A program made the position numbers and the translations under genes. Below are positions 56,999 through 64,000 of a stretch of 64,000 bases of DNA, piece by piece. Under the pieces are notes generated by a model, which saw only the letters and a program-made list of their open reading frames with translations, was not told the DNA's origin and ran no database searches. Numbering within the stretch: the first letter of the stretch is position 1; each line of letters begins with the position of its first letter. This DNA comes from Caulobacteraceae bacterium (lineage in GTDB: Bacteria; Pseudomonadota; Alphaproteobacteria; Caulobacterales; Caulobacteraceae), in assembly GCA_027487945.1 (NCBI GenBank), contig JAIYCQ010000017.1, positions 1-64,000 of the forward strand, in the 5' to 3' direction.

Positions 56999-59046
56999 GA
57001 GCGCACCTTCACAAAGCTCCCCGGCGCATCCTCCAGCGGCTTGCCGAGCGGGCCCTTGCTTGGGTCGCGCGCGGGGACCAGGCCGCCGGAGCGTTCCTTC
57101 AGCCAGCCGCTCCAGTGCGGCCACCAGCTGCCGGGGTGCTCGACGGCGGCGGCGCGCCATTCGTCGACCGTGGCGGGCAGCTCGGGGTTGGTCCAGTGCT
57201 GGTACTTCTTCGCGTCCGGGTGGTTGATCACCCCGGCGATGTGGCCGCTGCCGGCCATGGTGAAGGTGACCGGCCCGCCGAACAGCTTCGCTCCGCGATA
57301 GATGCTCCTGAACGGCGCGATGTGGTCATCGCGGGAGGACTGCACATAGATCGGCGTCTTCACGTCGCCCAGGTTCAGCCTGACCCCGTCCAGCTCCAGC
57401 ACGCCCTTCGCCAGCGCGTTGTCCTTGTAGAAGTTGCGCAGGTAGAACAGGTGCAGCGCCTTGGGCATCCGCGTCTGGTCGCTGTTCCAGAACAGCAGGT
57501 CGAACGGCTTGGGCTCCTTGCCCATCAGGTAGTTGTTCACGAAGAACGACCAGATCAGGTCATTGCCGCGCAGCGAATTGAAGGTGTCGGCCATCGACTT
57601 GCTGGGCAGGAAGCCGCCCGACTGGTCCATGGTCTCCTCGATGTCGCGCAGCCAGGCGTCGTCGACGAACAGCTTCAGATCACCCGCCTCCTCGAAGTCC
57701 TGCTGGGCGGCGAAAAAGGTGGCCGAACTGATCCGCTGGTCGCCCTTCGCCGCCATATGGGCCAGGGCGCAGGAGAGCAGGGTGCCGCCGATGCAGTACC
57801 CCACGGTGTTCACCCGGTCCGTGCCGCACTGCTTCATCACCTGGGCTGTGGCGTCGTAGATGCCTTCCTTGAGGTAGCTCTCGAAGGTCTTGGCCGCGAG
57901 CGTCTCGTCCGGGTTGACCCAGCTGGTCACGAAGACGGTGAAGCCCTGGCCGGTCAGCCAGCGGACCAGGCTGTTATCGGGCCGCAGGTCGGTGATGTAG
58001 AACTTGTTGATCCAGGGCGTGAACAGCAGCAGCGGGATCTCGTGCACCTGCTCTGTGGTCGGGGTGAACTGCAGCAGCTGCAGGATGTCGTTCTGGTAAA
58101 CGACCTTGCCCGGCGTGGTGGCGACGTTCTCGCCGACCCTGAACTGCTCCATGTCGGTCTGGCTGATCGCAAGCTGCCCCCCGCCGCGGGTCAGATCCTC
58201 GGCGAAGTTCTCCATGCCGCGCACCAGGCTCTCGCCGTTGGATGCCATGGCCTCGCGCAGCGCCGCGGGGTTCGACATCAGGAAGTTGGACGGCGAGACC
58301 GCGTCGGTCAGCATCTTCATGAAGAACTCGACCCGGCGCTTCTCCAGCGGATCGACGCCCTCGACGTCGGTGACCAGGCTGTTCAGCCAGTTGGAGCTGA
58401 GCAGGTAGGACTGCTTCATGACGTCGAACATCGGGTTGGAGCCCCAGTCCGGATCGTTGAAGCGCTTGTCCCCCTTGGCGGGCTCCACAACGGGCTCGAC
58501 GGTCTCGCCGGCCATGCGACGGGCGGTATTCTGCCAGAGGTCGAGATAGCGGCTGAACAGGTCGGCCTGGGCGCGCAGCAGCCGGTCCGGCTGTGCCGCG
58601 AGGCGACCCATGACGTCGGTCAGGGCCGGGCCGACGTGGAAAGGGTCGGGCGTCAGGGCGGCGGGACTGTCGGCCTGGCGCAGAGCCGCCTCGGCGATGG
58701 CCCCCTGGGCGGTGACGGCGGCGCGGGCCAGATTCGCCGACAGCTTCTCCATCGCCTCGCGCTGCTGGGCGGACATGAAGGCCGCCGGGTCGGGGAAGCC
58801 CTGGGCCTCGAAGGGCGAGGCGGCGGCCGAGGGGGCGGCCTGCGGGGATTCGCGGGGCGTCTCCCGCGGCGGGGGCGGGGCCTTGGGCGCGGCGGCCTTC
58901 GGACGGGGAGCGGCCTTGGGCTTCGGCGCGGCCTTGGCGGCCTTCGCGGGGGCCTTCTTCGCCGCGTTCGCGGCCGTCCCCGGCGTAGCCTCGGGCGCGG
59001 CGGGAGCCTTGCGTTTGCGCGGGGTCTTGGCGTCCGTGCCGGCCAT
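56995..59046 (-). CDS. phaC: Class I poly(3-hydroxyalkanoate) synthase with a Lys/Ala/Pro-rich N terminus
   Basis: Polymerises hydroxyacyl-CoA to PHA storage granules. The 683-residue protein has the active Cys418 in the lipase-like box GYCIGG, the catalytic Asp region QSSRDDHIAPF and the His in GSGHIAGVINHP. Class I PhaC is usually near 590 residues; the extra length is an N-terminal tail rich in Lys, Ala and Pro (AKAAPKPKAAPRPKAAAPKA) like histone H1 or PhaF. The ATG at 59046 has an excellent GGAAGGAAACGAC site; an earlier in-frame start at 59103 is less likely. Confidence 0.94.
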   Translation of the reverse strand: MAGTDAKTPRKRKAPAAPEATPGTAANAAKKAPAKAAKAAPKPKAAPRPKAAAPKAPPPPRETPRESPQAAPSAAASPFEAQGFPDPAAFMSAQQREAMEKLSANLARAAVTAQGAIAEAALRQADSPAALTPDPFHVGPALTDVMGRLAAQPDRLLRAQADLFSRYLDLWQNTARRMAGETVEPVVEPAKGDKRFNDPDWGSNPMFDVMKQSYLLSSNWLNSLVTDVEGVDPLEKRRVEFFMKMLTDAVSPSNFLMSNPAALREAMASNGESLVRGMENFAEDLTRGGGQLAISQTDMEQFRVGENVATTPGKVVYQNDILQLLQFTPTTEQVHEIPLLLFTPWINKFYITDLRPDNSLVRWLTGQGFTVFVTSWVNPDETLAAKTFESYLKEGIYDATAQVMKQCGTDRVNTVGYCIGGTLLSCALAHMAAKGDQRISSATFFAAQQDFEEAGDLKLFVDDAWLRDIEETMDQSGGFLPSKSMADTFNSLRGNDLIWSFFVNNYLMGKEPKPFDLLFWNSDQTRMPKALHLFYLRNFYKDNALAKGVLELDGVRLNLGDVKTPIYVQSSRDDHIAPFRSIYRGAKLFGGPVTFTMAGSGHIAGVINHPDAKKYQHWTNPELPATVDEWRAAAVEHPGSWWPHWSGWLKERSGGLVPARDPSKGPLGKPLEDAPGSFVKVRS

Positions 59047-59122
59047 GTCGTTTCCTTCCCGGGGCGTGGACGCTTCGAGCGGCCTTTCGCTGGCCGTGAT
59101 CATGGCTTAGACCGGACTGCAA

Positions 59123-59584
59123 ATGGAAGGCGACACGCACATTTTCTGGCGAACCGGTCGGCTGGCGCTCCTGGCGGGCGCCGCACTGACCCTGGGCGCC
59201 TGTGCGGGGCTTGAGGCGGTCGAGCCCGGTACCGGCGCGGCCATCAACCCCGAGTCCGCCGCTGTCCCGGCGGTAGCGGCCGCCATCGGCGATCCCGGCC
59301 CATGGCCGACCTTCGCCTCGATTCCCCGGCTGCCGGCCGACCTGCGCTCGCCGGATGGCTGGCGGGACGCCGTTGCCGAGCAGGAGGCCGACCGTCTGTT
59401 CATCGAGCGGAACGCCGCGGCGGACAGCTGGAGTCTCTCGGACACCGAGGCCTTCGCCGCCGGGCTGCGGTCCACCGCGGCCGAGGTCGACGTCCGCGCG
59501 CCTATCGATGCGGAGATGGCCGAATCCGAGGCCTATGCCCGCACCCTGCGCGCCCGAGCTACCCCGCCTCCGCTGCCGAGGTGA
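59123..59584 (+). CDS. Hypothetical lipoprotein
   Basis: A 153-residue protein with a lipoprotein signal (RLALLAGAALTLGAC, Cys about 27). The mature region is acidic and Ala-rich with no recognised domain (ASIPRLPADLRSPDGWRDAV, then RNAAADSWSLSDTEAFAAGL). It is divergent from phaC with a 76-nt gap. Function unknown. Confidence 0.7.
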   Translation: MEGDTHIFWRTGRLALLAGAALTLGACAGLEAVEPGTGAAINPESAAVPAVAAAIGDPGPWPTFASIPRLPADLRSPDGWRDAVAEQEADRLFIERNAAADSWSLSDTEAFAAGLRSTAAEVDVRAPIDAEMAESEAYARTLRARATPPPLPR

Positions 59585-59650
59585 AACCGGCGCGGCGGGG
59601 GCATGATTTTCCCTGAACCTGCTTGGAACTCCGGCTCCCGGAGGATATCC

Positions 59651-59704
59651 ATGCGCGACCTTCGCTCCAGCGCGCGCCAGATGGCGCAGACGAGCCTCAA
59701 ATGA
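59651..59704 (+). CDS. Short leader ORF coupled to the aminotransferase
   Basis: A 17-codon ORF (MRDLRSSARQMAQTSLK) with a strong ribosome site GGAGGAT 7 nt upstream; its TGA overlaps the ATG of the aminotransferase (ATGA). The aminotransferase has no good site of its own, so ribosomes finishing this ORF may restart on it. No run of one amino acid is present, so classic attenuation is not indicated. Confidence 0.5.
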   Translation: MRDLRSSARQMAQTSLK

Positions 59705-60921
59705 CGACCGAATTCCACCGTATCCGGCGCCTGCCGCCCTACGTTTTCGAAGAAGTGAACCGCATCAAGGCGAAGTTGCGCGCCGAGGGGACGGACATCA
59801 TCGACTTCGGGATGGGCAATCCCGACATGCCGACGCCCAAACATATTGTCGACAAGCTGGTCGAGACGGCCCGCGACCCCAAGGCCGGCCGCTACTCCGC
59901 CTCCAAGGGCATCATCGGCCTGCGCCGCGCCATGGCCGGCTACTATGACCGCCGCTTCGGGGTGAAGCTGAACCCCGACACCGAGGTGATCGCCACCCTG
60001 GGGTCGAAGGAGGGCTTCGCCAACCTGGCCCAGGCCCTGACCGCCCCGGGCGACGTCATCATCTGCCCGAACCCGGCGTACCCGATCCACGCCTTCGGCT
60101 TCATCATGGCCGGCGGGGTGATCCGCCATGTGCCCGCCCTGTCGCCGGAAGAGTATCTGGCGGGCGTCAGCCGGGCGGTGAAGCACTCGGTGCCGCCACC
60201 CAACATCCTGATCCTCAGCTACCCGTCCAACCCGACGGCCCAGTGGGTTGATCTGGAATTCTACAAGGATGCGGTCGCGCTGGCGAAGAAGCACGATCTG
60301 CTGGTCATCAGCGACATCGCCTATGGCGAGATCTACTTCGACAACAATCCTCCGCCGTCGATCCTGCAGGTCGAGGGGGCCAAGGATATCGCGGTCGAGG
60401 TCAACAGCCTGTCGAAGACCTACGCCATGGCCGGCTGGCGCGTCGGGATGGTGGTCGGCAACGCCCGCATCTGCGCGGCGCTTGCCCGGGTGAAGTCCTA
60501 CCTCGACTACGGCGCCTTCCTGCCGATCCAGGTCGCCGCGGCCGCGGCGCTGAACGGTCCGCAGGACTGCGTCGATGACATCCGCGCCATCTACAAGGGC
60601 CGCCGCGACACCCTGGTCGACTCGATGAAGCGCGCCGGCTGGGATATCCCCGCGCCGCCGGCCTCGATGTTCGCCTGGGCCAAGCTGCCGGAGCAGTACA
60701 AGGACGCCGGCTCGATGCTGTTCTCCCGCCTGCTGGTCGAGGAGGCCGGCGTCGCCGTGGCCCCCGGCACCGGCTTTGGCGAGTACGGCGAGGGCTACGT
60801 CCGGATCGGCCTCGTCGAGAACGAGCACCGCATCCGGCAGGCGGCCCGCAACGTGAAGAAGTTTCTGGCCGATTCCGAGACGATCCTCGCGAAGGCCCAC
60901 AACACCATGGCGGGGCAATGA
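59701..60921 (+). CDS. PLP-dependent aminotransferase, AlaC / LL-diaminopimelate aminotransferase-like
   Basis: Class I/II aminotransferase of 406 residues. It resembles E. coli AlaC: HRIRRLPPYVFEEVNRIKAKLR at the start, DFGMGNPDMPTPKHIVDKL, NPAYPIHAFGFIMAGG, SYPSNPTAQWVD, and the PLP Lys239 in NSLSKTYAMAGWRVG. Coupling to hom (4-nt overlap) suggests an aspartate-family or alanine role. An in-frame TTG at 59623 could add 26 residues but is less convincing than the coupled ATG. Confidence 0.9.
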   Translation: MTTEFHRIRRLPPYVFEEVNRIKAKLRAEGTDIIDFGMGNPDMPTPKHIVDKLVETARDPKAGRYSASKGIIGLRRAMAGYYDRRFGVKLNPDTEVIATLGSKEGFANLAQALTAPGDVIICPNPAYPIHAFGFIMAGGVIRHVPALSPEEYLAGVSRAVKHSVPPPNILILSYPSNPTAQWVDLEFYKDAVALAKKHDLLVISDIAYGEIYFDNNPPPSILQVEGAKDIAVEVNSLSKTYAMAGWRVGMVVGNARICAALARVKSYLDYGAFLPIQVAAAAALNGPQDCVDDIRAIYKGRRDTLVDSMKRAGWDIPAPPASMFAWAKLPEQYKDAGSMLFSRLLVEEAGVAVAPGTGFGEYGEGYVRIGLVENEHRIRQAARNVKKFLADSETILAKAHNTMAGQ

Positions 60922-62207
60922 GCCAGAAGGTCTGGAAAATCGGGGTCGCGGGCCTGGGAACGGTCGGCGGCGGACTGCTGCAGTTCCTGTCCGAGCGGCC
61001 TGACTTCGCGCCGGCCGGGGGCAGGGCGGTCGTGACCGGCGTCTCGGCCCGCTCGCGTTCGCGACCGCGCAGCATCGACATCTCCGACATCGCCTGGTTC
61101 GACGATCCTGTCGCCCTCGCCACCTCGCCGGACACGGACATCTTCGTCGAGCTGGTCGGCGGGTCCGATGGTCCGGCCAAGGCGGCCGTCGAGGCGGCGC
61201 TGAAGGCCGGCAAGCCGGTGGTCACCGCCAACAAGGCGCTGATCGCCGAACACGGGGCCGAGCTGGCGGTGCTGGCCGAGGCGGCCGGGGTCCCGCTGCT
61301 GTTCGAGGCCGCTGTGATGGGCGGCACCCCGGCGGTGAAGATGCTGCGCGAGGCCATGGTCGGCGACGAGGTCAAGGGCGTCGCCGGCATCCTGAACGGC
61401 ACCTGCAACTTCATCCTGAGCGAGATGGAGGCCAAGGGCTCGGCCTTCGCCGACGTGCTCGCCGACGCGCAGCGGATGGGCTACGCCGAGGCGGACCCGA
61501 CCATGGACGTGGGCGGCTTCGACGCGGCGCACAAGGTGACGATCCTGGCCGCCCTGGCCTTCGGCTGCGCGCCCAACTTCGCGGCGGCCGAGATCGAGGG
61601 GATCACCGGCGTCGACGCGCTGGACATCCGCATGGCGCGGGACCTGGGCTACCGCATCCGGCTGATCGCCTCGGCGGATCTCAGCGCCGAGGGCGTTGCC
61701 GTGCGCGTCCATCCCTCGCTGGTGCCGCAGGGCCATCCGCTGGCCGAGACTCGCGGTGCGCTCAACGCGCTGTTCATCGAAGGCGCACGGATCGGGCGGA
61801 TCTTCATCCAGGGGCCCGGCGCGGGCTCGGGCCCGACGGCCGCCGCCGTGGCCGCCGATATCGCCGACGTGATGACCGCCGCCATCCGGCCGGTGTTCCA
61901 GGCCCCTGCCCGGGACCTGAAGCCGTTCGTTGCCGTCGCGCCCACCCGCCGGGTCGGCAAGGCCTACCTGCGCCTGCTGGTGAAGGATCAGGCCGGCGTC
62001 ATCGCCGCCGTGTCCGAGACCCTCGCGGAATGCGGCGTGTCGATCGACAGCTTCCTGCAGAAGCCGGTCGAGGATGCAGGCGGTGTTCCGATCGTGCTCA
62101 CGACCCACGCCATCGCCGAGTCGGTGCTCACAGACGCGATAAATCGCATCGAAAAGCTGCCGGCTGTGCTAGAGCGACCGCGGCTGTTGCGCATCGCGCG
62201 CATCTGA
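60918..62207 (+). CDS. hom: Homoserine dehydrogenase
   Basis: Reduces aspartate semialdehyde to homoserine for threonine and methionine. The 429-residue protein has the nucleotide motif KIGVAGLGTVGGGLL, GKPVVTANKALIAEHG, the active region GILNGTCNFILSEME and AQRMGYAEADPTMDVGGFDAAHK, and a C-terminal ACT domain (RLLVKDQAGVIAAVSETLAE) for feedback control. It overlaps the aminotransferase by 4 nt. Confidence 0.97.
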   Translation: MSQKVWKIGVAGLGTVGGGLLQFLSERPDFAPAGGRAVVTGVSARSRSRPRSIDISDIAWFDDPVALATSPDTDIFVELVGGSDGPAKAAVEAALKAGKPVVTANKALIAEHGAELAVLAEAAGVPLLFEAAVMGGTPAVKMLREAMVGDEVKGVAGILNGTCNFILSEMEAKGSAFADVLADAQRMGYAEADPTMDVGGFDAAHKVTILAALAFGCAPNFAAAEIEGITGVDALDIRMARDLGYRIRLIASADLSAEGVAVRVHPSLVPQGHPLAETRGALNALFIEGARIGRIFIQGPGAGSGPTAAAVAADIADVMTAAIRPVFQAPARDLKPFVAVAPTRRVGKAYLRLLVKDQAGVIAAVSETLAECGVSIDSFLQKPVEDAGGVPIVLTTHAIAESVLTDAINRIEKLPAVLERPRLLRIARI

Positions 62208-62232
62208 GACCCCTCCGATTCCGCGCTAGAGA

Positions 62233-62247
62233 CCCTCTGAAAGAGGG
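62233..62247 (+). other. Small hairpin before glpX
   Basis: CCCTCT-GAA-AGAGGG forms a 6-bp stem 18 nt before the glpX ATG, in the 58-nt gap after hom. It is too short and lacks a T-run for a terminator; it could affect translation of glpX. Confidence 0.3.
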
Positions 62248-62265
62248 CCGGGAGATATAGACCAT

Positions 62266-63219
62266 ATGAGTTCCGAGACGCTGGACCGTGGCCTCGTGCT
62301 CGACGCCGTGCGCGTGACCGAAGCCGCCGCCATCGCCGCCTGGGGCCTGGTGGGCCGCGGCGACGAAAAGGCCGCCGACCAGGCCGCCGTCGATGCGATG
62401 CGCACCGCCCTCAACGAACAGGCCATCGACGGCGAGATCGTCATCGGCGAAGGCGAGCGTGACGAAGCGCCCATGCTCTACATCGGCGAGAAGGTCGGCA
62501 CCGGCAAAGGCCCGGGCATCGACATCGCGCTCGACCCGCTCGAAGGCACGACCCTCACCGCCAAGGCGATGGCCAATGCGTTGGCCGTGATGGCCTGGGC
62601 GCCCAAGGGCACACTGCTGAACGCCCCCGACACCTACATGGACAAGATCGCCTGTGGCCCCGGCTATCCGGAGGGCGTTATCGATCTGGACAAGACGCCC
62701 GCCGAGAACGCTCAGGCCATGGCCGACGCCAAGGGCGTGGACGTCACCGCCATCACCGTTTGCGTGCTGGACCGTCCGCGCCACGCCGAGATCATCGCCA
62801 GCCTTCGGTCGGTGGGCGCTCGCGTCTATCTGATCACCGACGGCGACGTGGCCGGCGTGATCAATACCGCTGAACCCGATACGGGCGTCGACCTCTACAT
62901 CGGTCAGGGCGGCGCGCCCGAGGGGGTGCTGGCCTGCGCGGCGCTGAAGTGCGTCGGCGGCCAGTTCCAGGGCCGTCTGGTGTTCCGCAACGCCGATGAG
63001 AAGGCCCGCGCCGCGCGGGTCGGCATCACCGACTTCGACCGGAAGTACAGCCTGAACGACATCGTGCGGGCAGACGCCATCTTCGCCATGACCGGTGTGA
63101 CCGACGGCGCGATGCTCGAGGGCGTGACCTTCCACGGTGATTCGGTTCACACCCACTCGCTGGTCATGAACTCCTCCACCCGCACGGTGCGCGAAGTGCG
63201 GATGAAGCGTCCGCTCTGA
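62266..63219 (+). CDS. glpX: Class II fructose-1,6-bisphosphatase
   Basis: Gluconeogenic phosphatase, 317 residues. GlpX hallmarks are LDRGLVLDAVRVTEAAAIAAW, the metal motif GEGERDEAPMLYIGEKVG, DIALDPLEGTTLTAKAM and VGGQFQGRLVFRN. Genes of the hom-glpX-recJ order recur in Caulobacteraceae, to my knowledge. recJ starts 2 nt downstream. Confidence 0.96.
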   Translation: MSSETLDRGLVLDAVRVTEAAAIAAWGLVGRGDEKAADQAAVDAMRTALNEQAIDGEIVIGEGERDEAPMLYIGEKVGTGKGPGIDIALDPLEGTTLTAKAMANALAVMAWAPKGTLLNAPDTYMDKIACGPGYPEGVIDLDKTPAENAQAMADAKGVDVTAITVCVLDRPRHAEIIASLRSVGARVYLITDGDVAGVINTAEPDTGVDLYIGQGGAPEGVLACAALKCVGGQFQGRLVFRNADEKARAARVGITDFDRKYSLNDIVRADAIFAMTGVTDGAMLEGVTFHGDSVHTHSLVMNSSTRTVREVRMKRPL

Positions 63220-63221
63220 CC

Positions 63222-64000
63222 ATGGCCGACGGCGCGGGCGAGGCCGGATTCCTCGGCGTCCGGCGCTCCCTGACGGGACGGACCTGGCGGCGGCGACCGG
63301 CTGACGAGGCCGTCGTCCGCGACCATCAGCTGCGCCACGACCTCGCCGAGCCGCTGGCCCGGGCGCTGGCCTCGCGCGGCATTGGACCGGAGGGCGCCGC
63401 CGACTTCCTGTCGCCGACCCTCAAGGCCCAGTTCCCGGATCCGTCCAGCTTCCAGGACATGGATCTGGCCGCCTCGATCCTGGTCGACGCCGTCGAGCGT
63501 GAGCGACCACTGGCCGTGTTCGCCGACTATGACGTCGACGGCGCCTCCAGCGCCGCCCAGCTGGTCCGCTGGTTTCGCGCCATGGGCCGCGACCTGCCCA
63601 TCTACGTCCCCGACCGCATCCTGGAGGGCTACGGCCCCAGCCCCGCCGCCTTCCGGAGGCTGAAGGACCAGGGCGCCGAGCTCGTAATCACCGTCGACTG
63701 CGGCGCGGCGGCCCACGACGCCCTGGTGGCGGCGCGGGACATGGGCCTGGATGTCGTGGTGGTCGACCACCACCTGATGCGCGGCGAGCCGCCGCCGGCC
63801 GCCGCCCTGGTCAATCCCAACCGGCCGGACGACACCTCCGGCCAGGGCCATCTGGCCGCGGCCGGCGTGACCTTCGTGCTGCTGGCCGCCCTGAACCGAG
63901 AGGCCCGCAAGCGCGGGCTGTTCGCGGGTCGGACCGAGCCGGACATCCGGCAGTGGCTGGATCTGGCGGCGATGGGCGCCTTCTGCGACGTGACCAGCCT
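63222..64000 (+). CDS. recJ: Single-stranded-DNA exonuclease RecJ (3' partial)
   Basis: 5'-3' exonuclease acting in recombination and mismatch repair. The first 259 codons are in the window; the frame is open to the right edge. DHH-family motifs are seen: FADYDVDGASSAAQLVRWF near residue 100, VITVDCGAAAHDA near 158, and VVVVDHHL near 180, followed by LVNPNRPDD. The ATG 2 nt after glpX gives the usual family N terminus (VVRDHQLRHDLAEPLARALA). Confidence 0.95.
   Translation, partial: MADGAGEAGFLGVRRSLTGRTWRRRPADEAVVRDHQLRHDLAEPLARALASRGIGPEGAADFLSPTLKAQFPDPSSFQDMDLAASILVDAVERERPLAVFADYDVDGASSAAQLVRWFRAMGRDLPIYVPDRILEGYGPSPAAFRRLKDQGAELVITVDCGAAAHDALVAARDMGLDVVVVDHHLMRGEPPPAAALVNPNRPDDTSGQGHLAAAGVTFVLLAALNREARKRGLFAGRTEPDIRQWLDLAAMGAFCDVTS

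Overview
This window is about 64 kb of high-GC chromosome with tightly packed core genes. Many neighbours overlap by 1 to 4 bases, and several genes appear to start with GTG or TTG. The gene content points to an alphaproteobacterium of the family Caulobacteraceae (Caulobacter/Phenylobacterium-like). The evidence is a short prolyl-tRNA synthetase without the editing insert, 5-aminolevulinate synthase (C4 heme route), a MucR-type regulator, RNase J, a ubiquinol-cytochrome c chaperone protein, class I PHA synthase, and a 29-residue membrane ORF upstream of dnaE that looks like SidA, the SOS division inhibitor known from Caulobacter. The genus call is an inference; no rRNA is present.

Layout. (i) 1-9.6 kb: end of the complex I operon, nuoG(partial)-H-[small lipoprotein]-I-J-K-L-M-N. 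(ii) 9.6-14.4 kb: birA (catalytic domain only), coaX, RNase J, a rhomboid protease, methylmalonyl-CoA epimerase and a DUF1467 protein, closed by a strong terminator. (iii) 14.7-23.7 kb: proS, the lolC/E-lolD lipoprotein exporter, a hypothetical gene, the sidA-like ORF with candidate LexA boxes, dnaE and a serine hydrolase. (iv) 23.7-29.5 kb: bpt and motB on the minus strand, a beta-hydroxyacid dehydrogenase, a divergent TetR/PF10118 pair, and hemB. (v) 29.6-34.3 kb: a valine-degradation cluster (acyl-CoA dehydrogenase, HIBCH, lipoprotein methyltransferase-like protein, HIBADH) with a Phd/PIN toxin-antitoxin pair in the middle. (vi) 34.5-42.6 kb: hemA, a mucR-like gene, glyA-nrdR and the riboflavin operon ribD(reductase only)-ribE-ribBX-ribH-nusB-thiL. 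(vii) 42.6-51.5 kb: an exported hypothetical protein, hppA, yqeY, bamE, the chaperone/DUF177 pair, plsX-fabH-ihfA-merR-like, and tRNA-Pro(GGG). (viii) 51.5-64 kb: small membrane proteins, ctaA, rplM-rpsI, argC, two GNAT acetyltransferases, phaC, an aminotransferase with a coupled leader ORF, hom, glpX and the start of recJ.

The genes serve respiration and proton motive force (nuo, hppA, ctaA), cofactors (riboflavin, heme, CoA, biotin, thiamine), envelope biogenesis (lolC/E, lolD, bamE, plsX/fabH) and replication/repair (dnaE, recJ, the sidA-like ORF). There is no prophage, IS element or CRISPR array. The most interesting points are small: the sidA-like ORF with tandem LexA-like boxes, the toxin-antitoxin pair inside the valine operon, a riboflavin operon lacking the RibD deaminase domain and a functional-looking GTP cyclohydrolase II site, a MucR zinc finger without its histidines, a His-rich loop in NuoL, a histone-H1-like N terminus on PhaC, and a coupled leader ORF before the aminotransferase.
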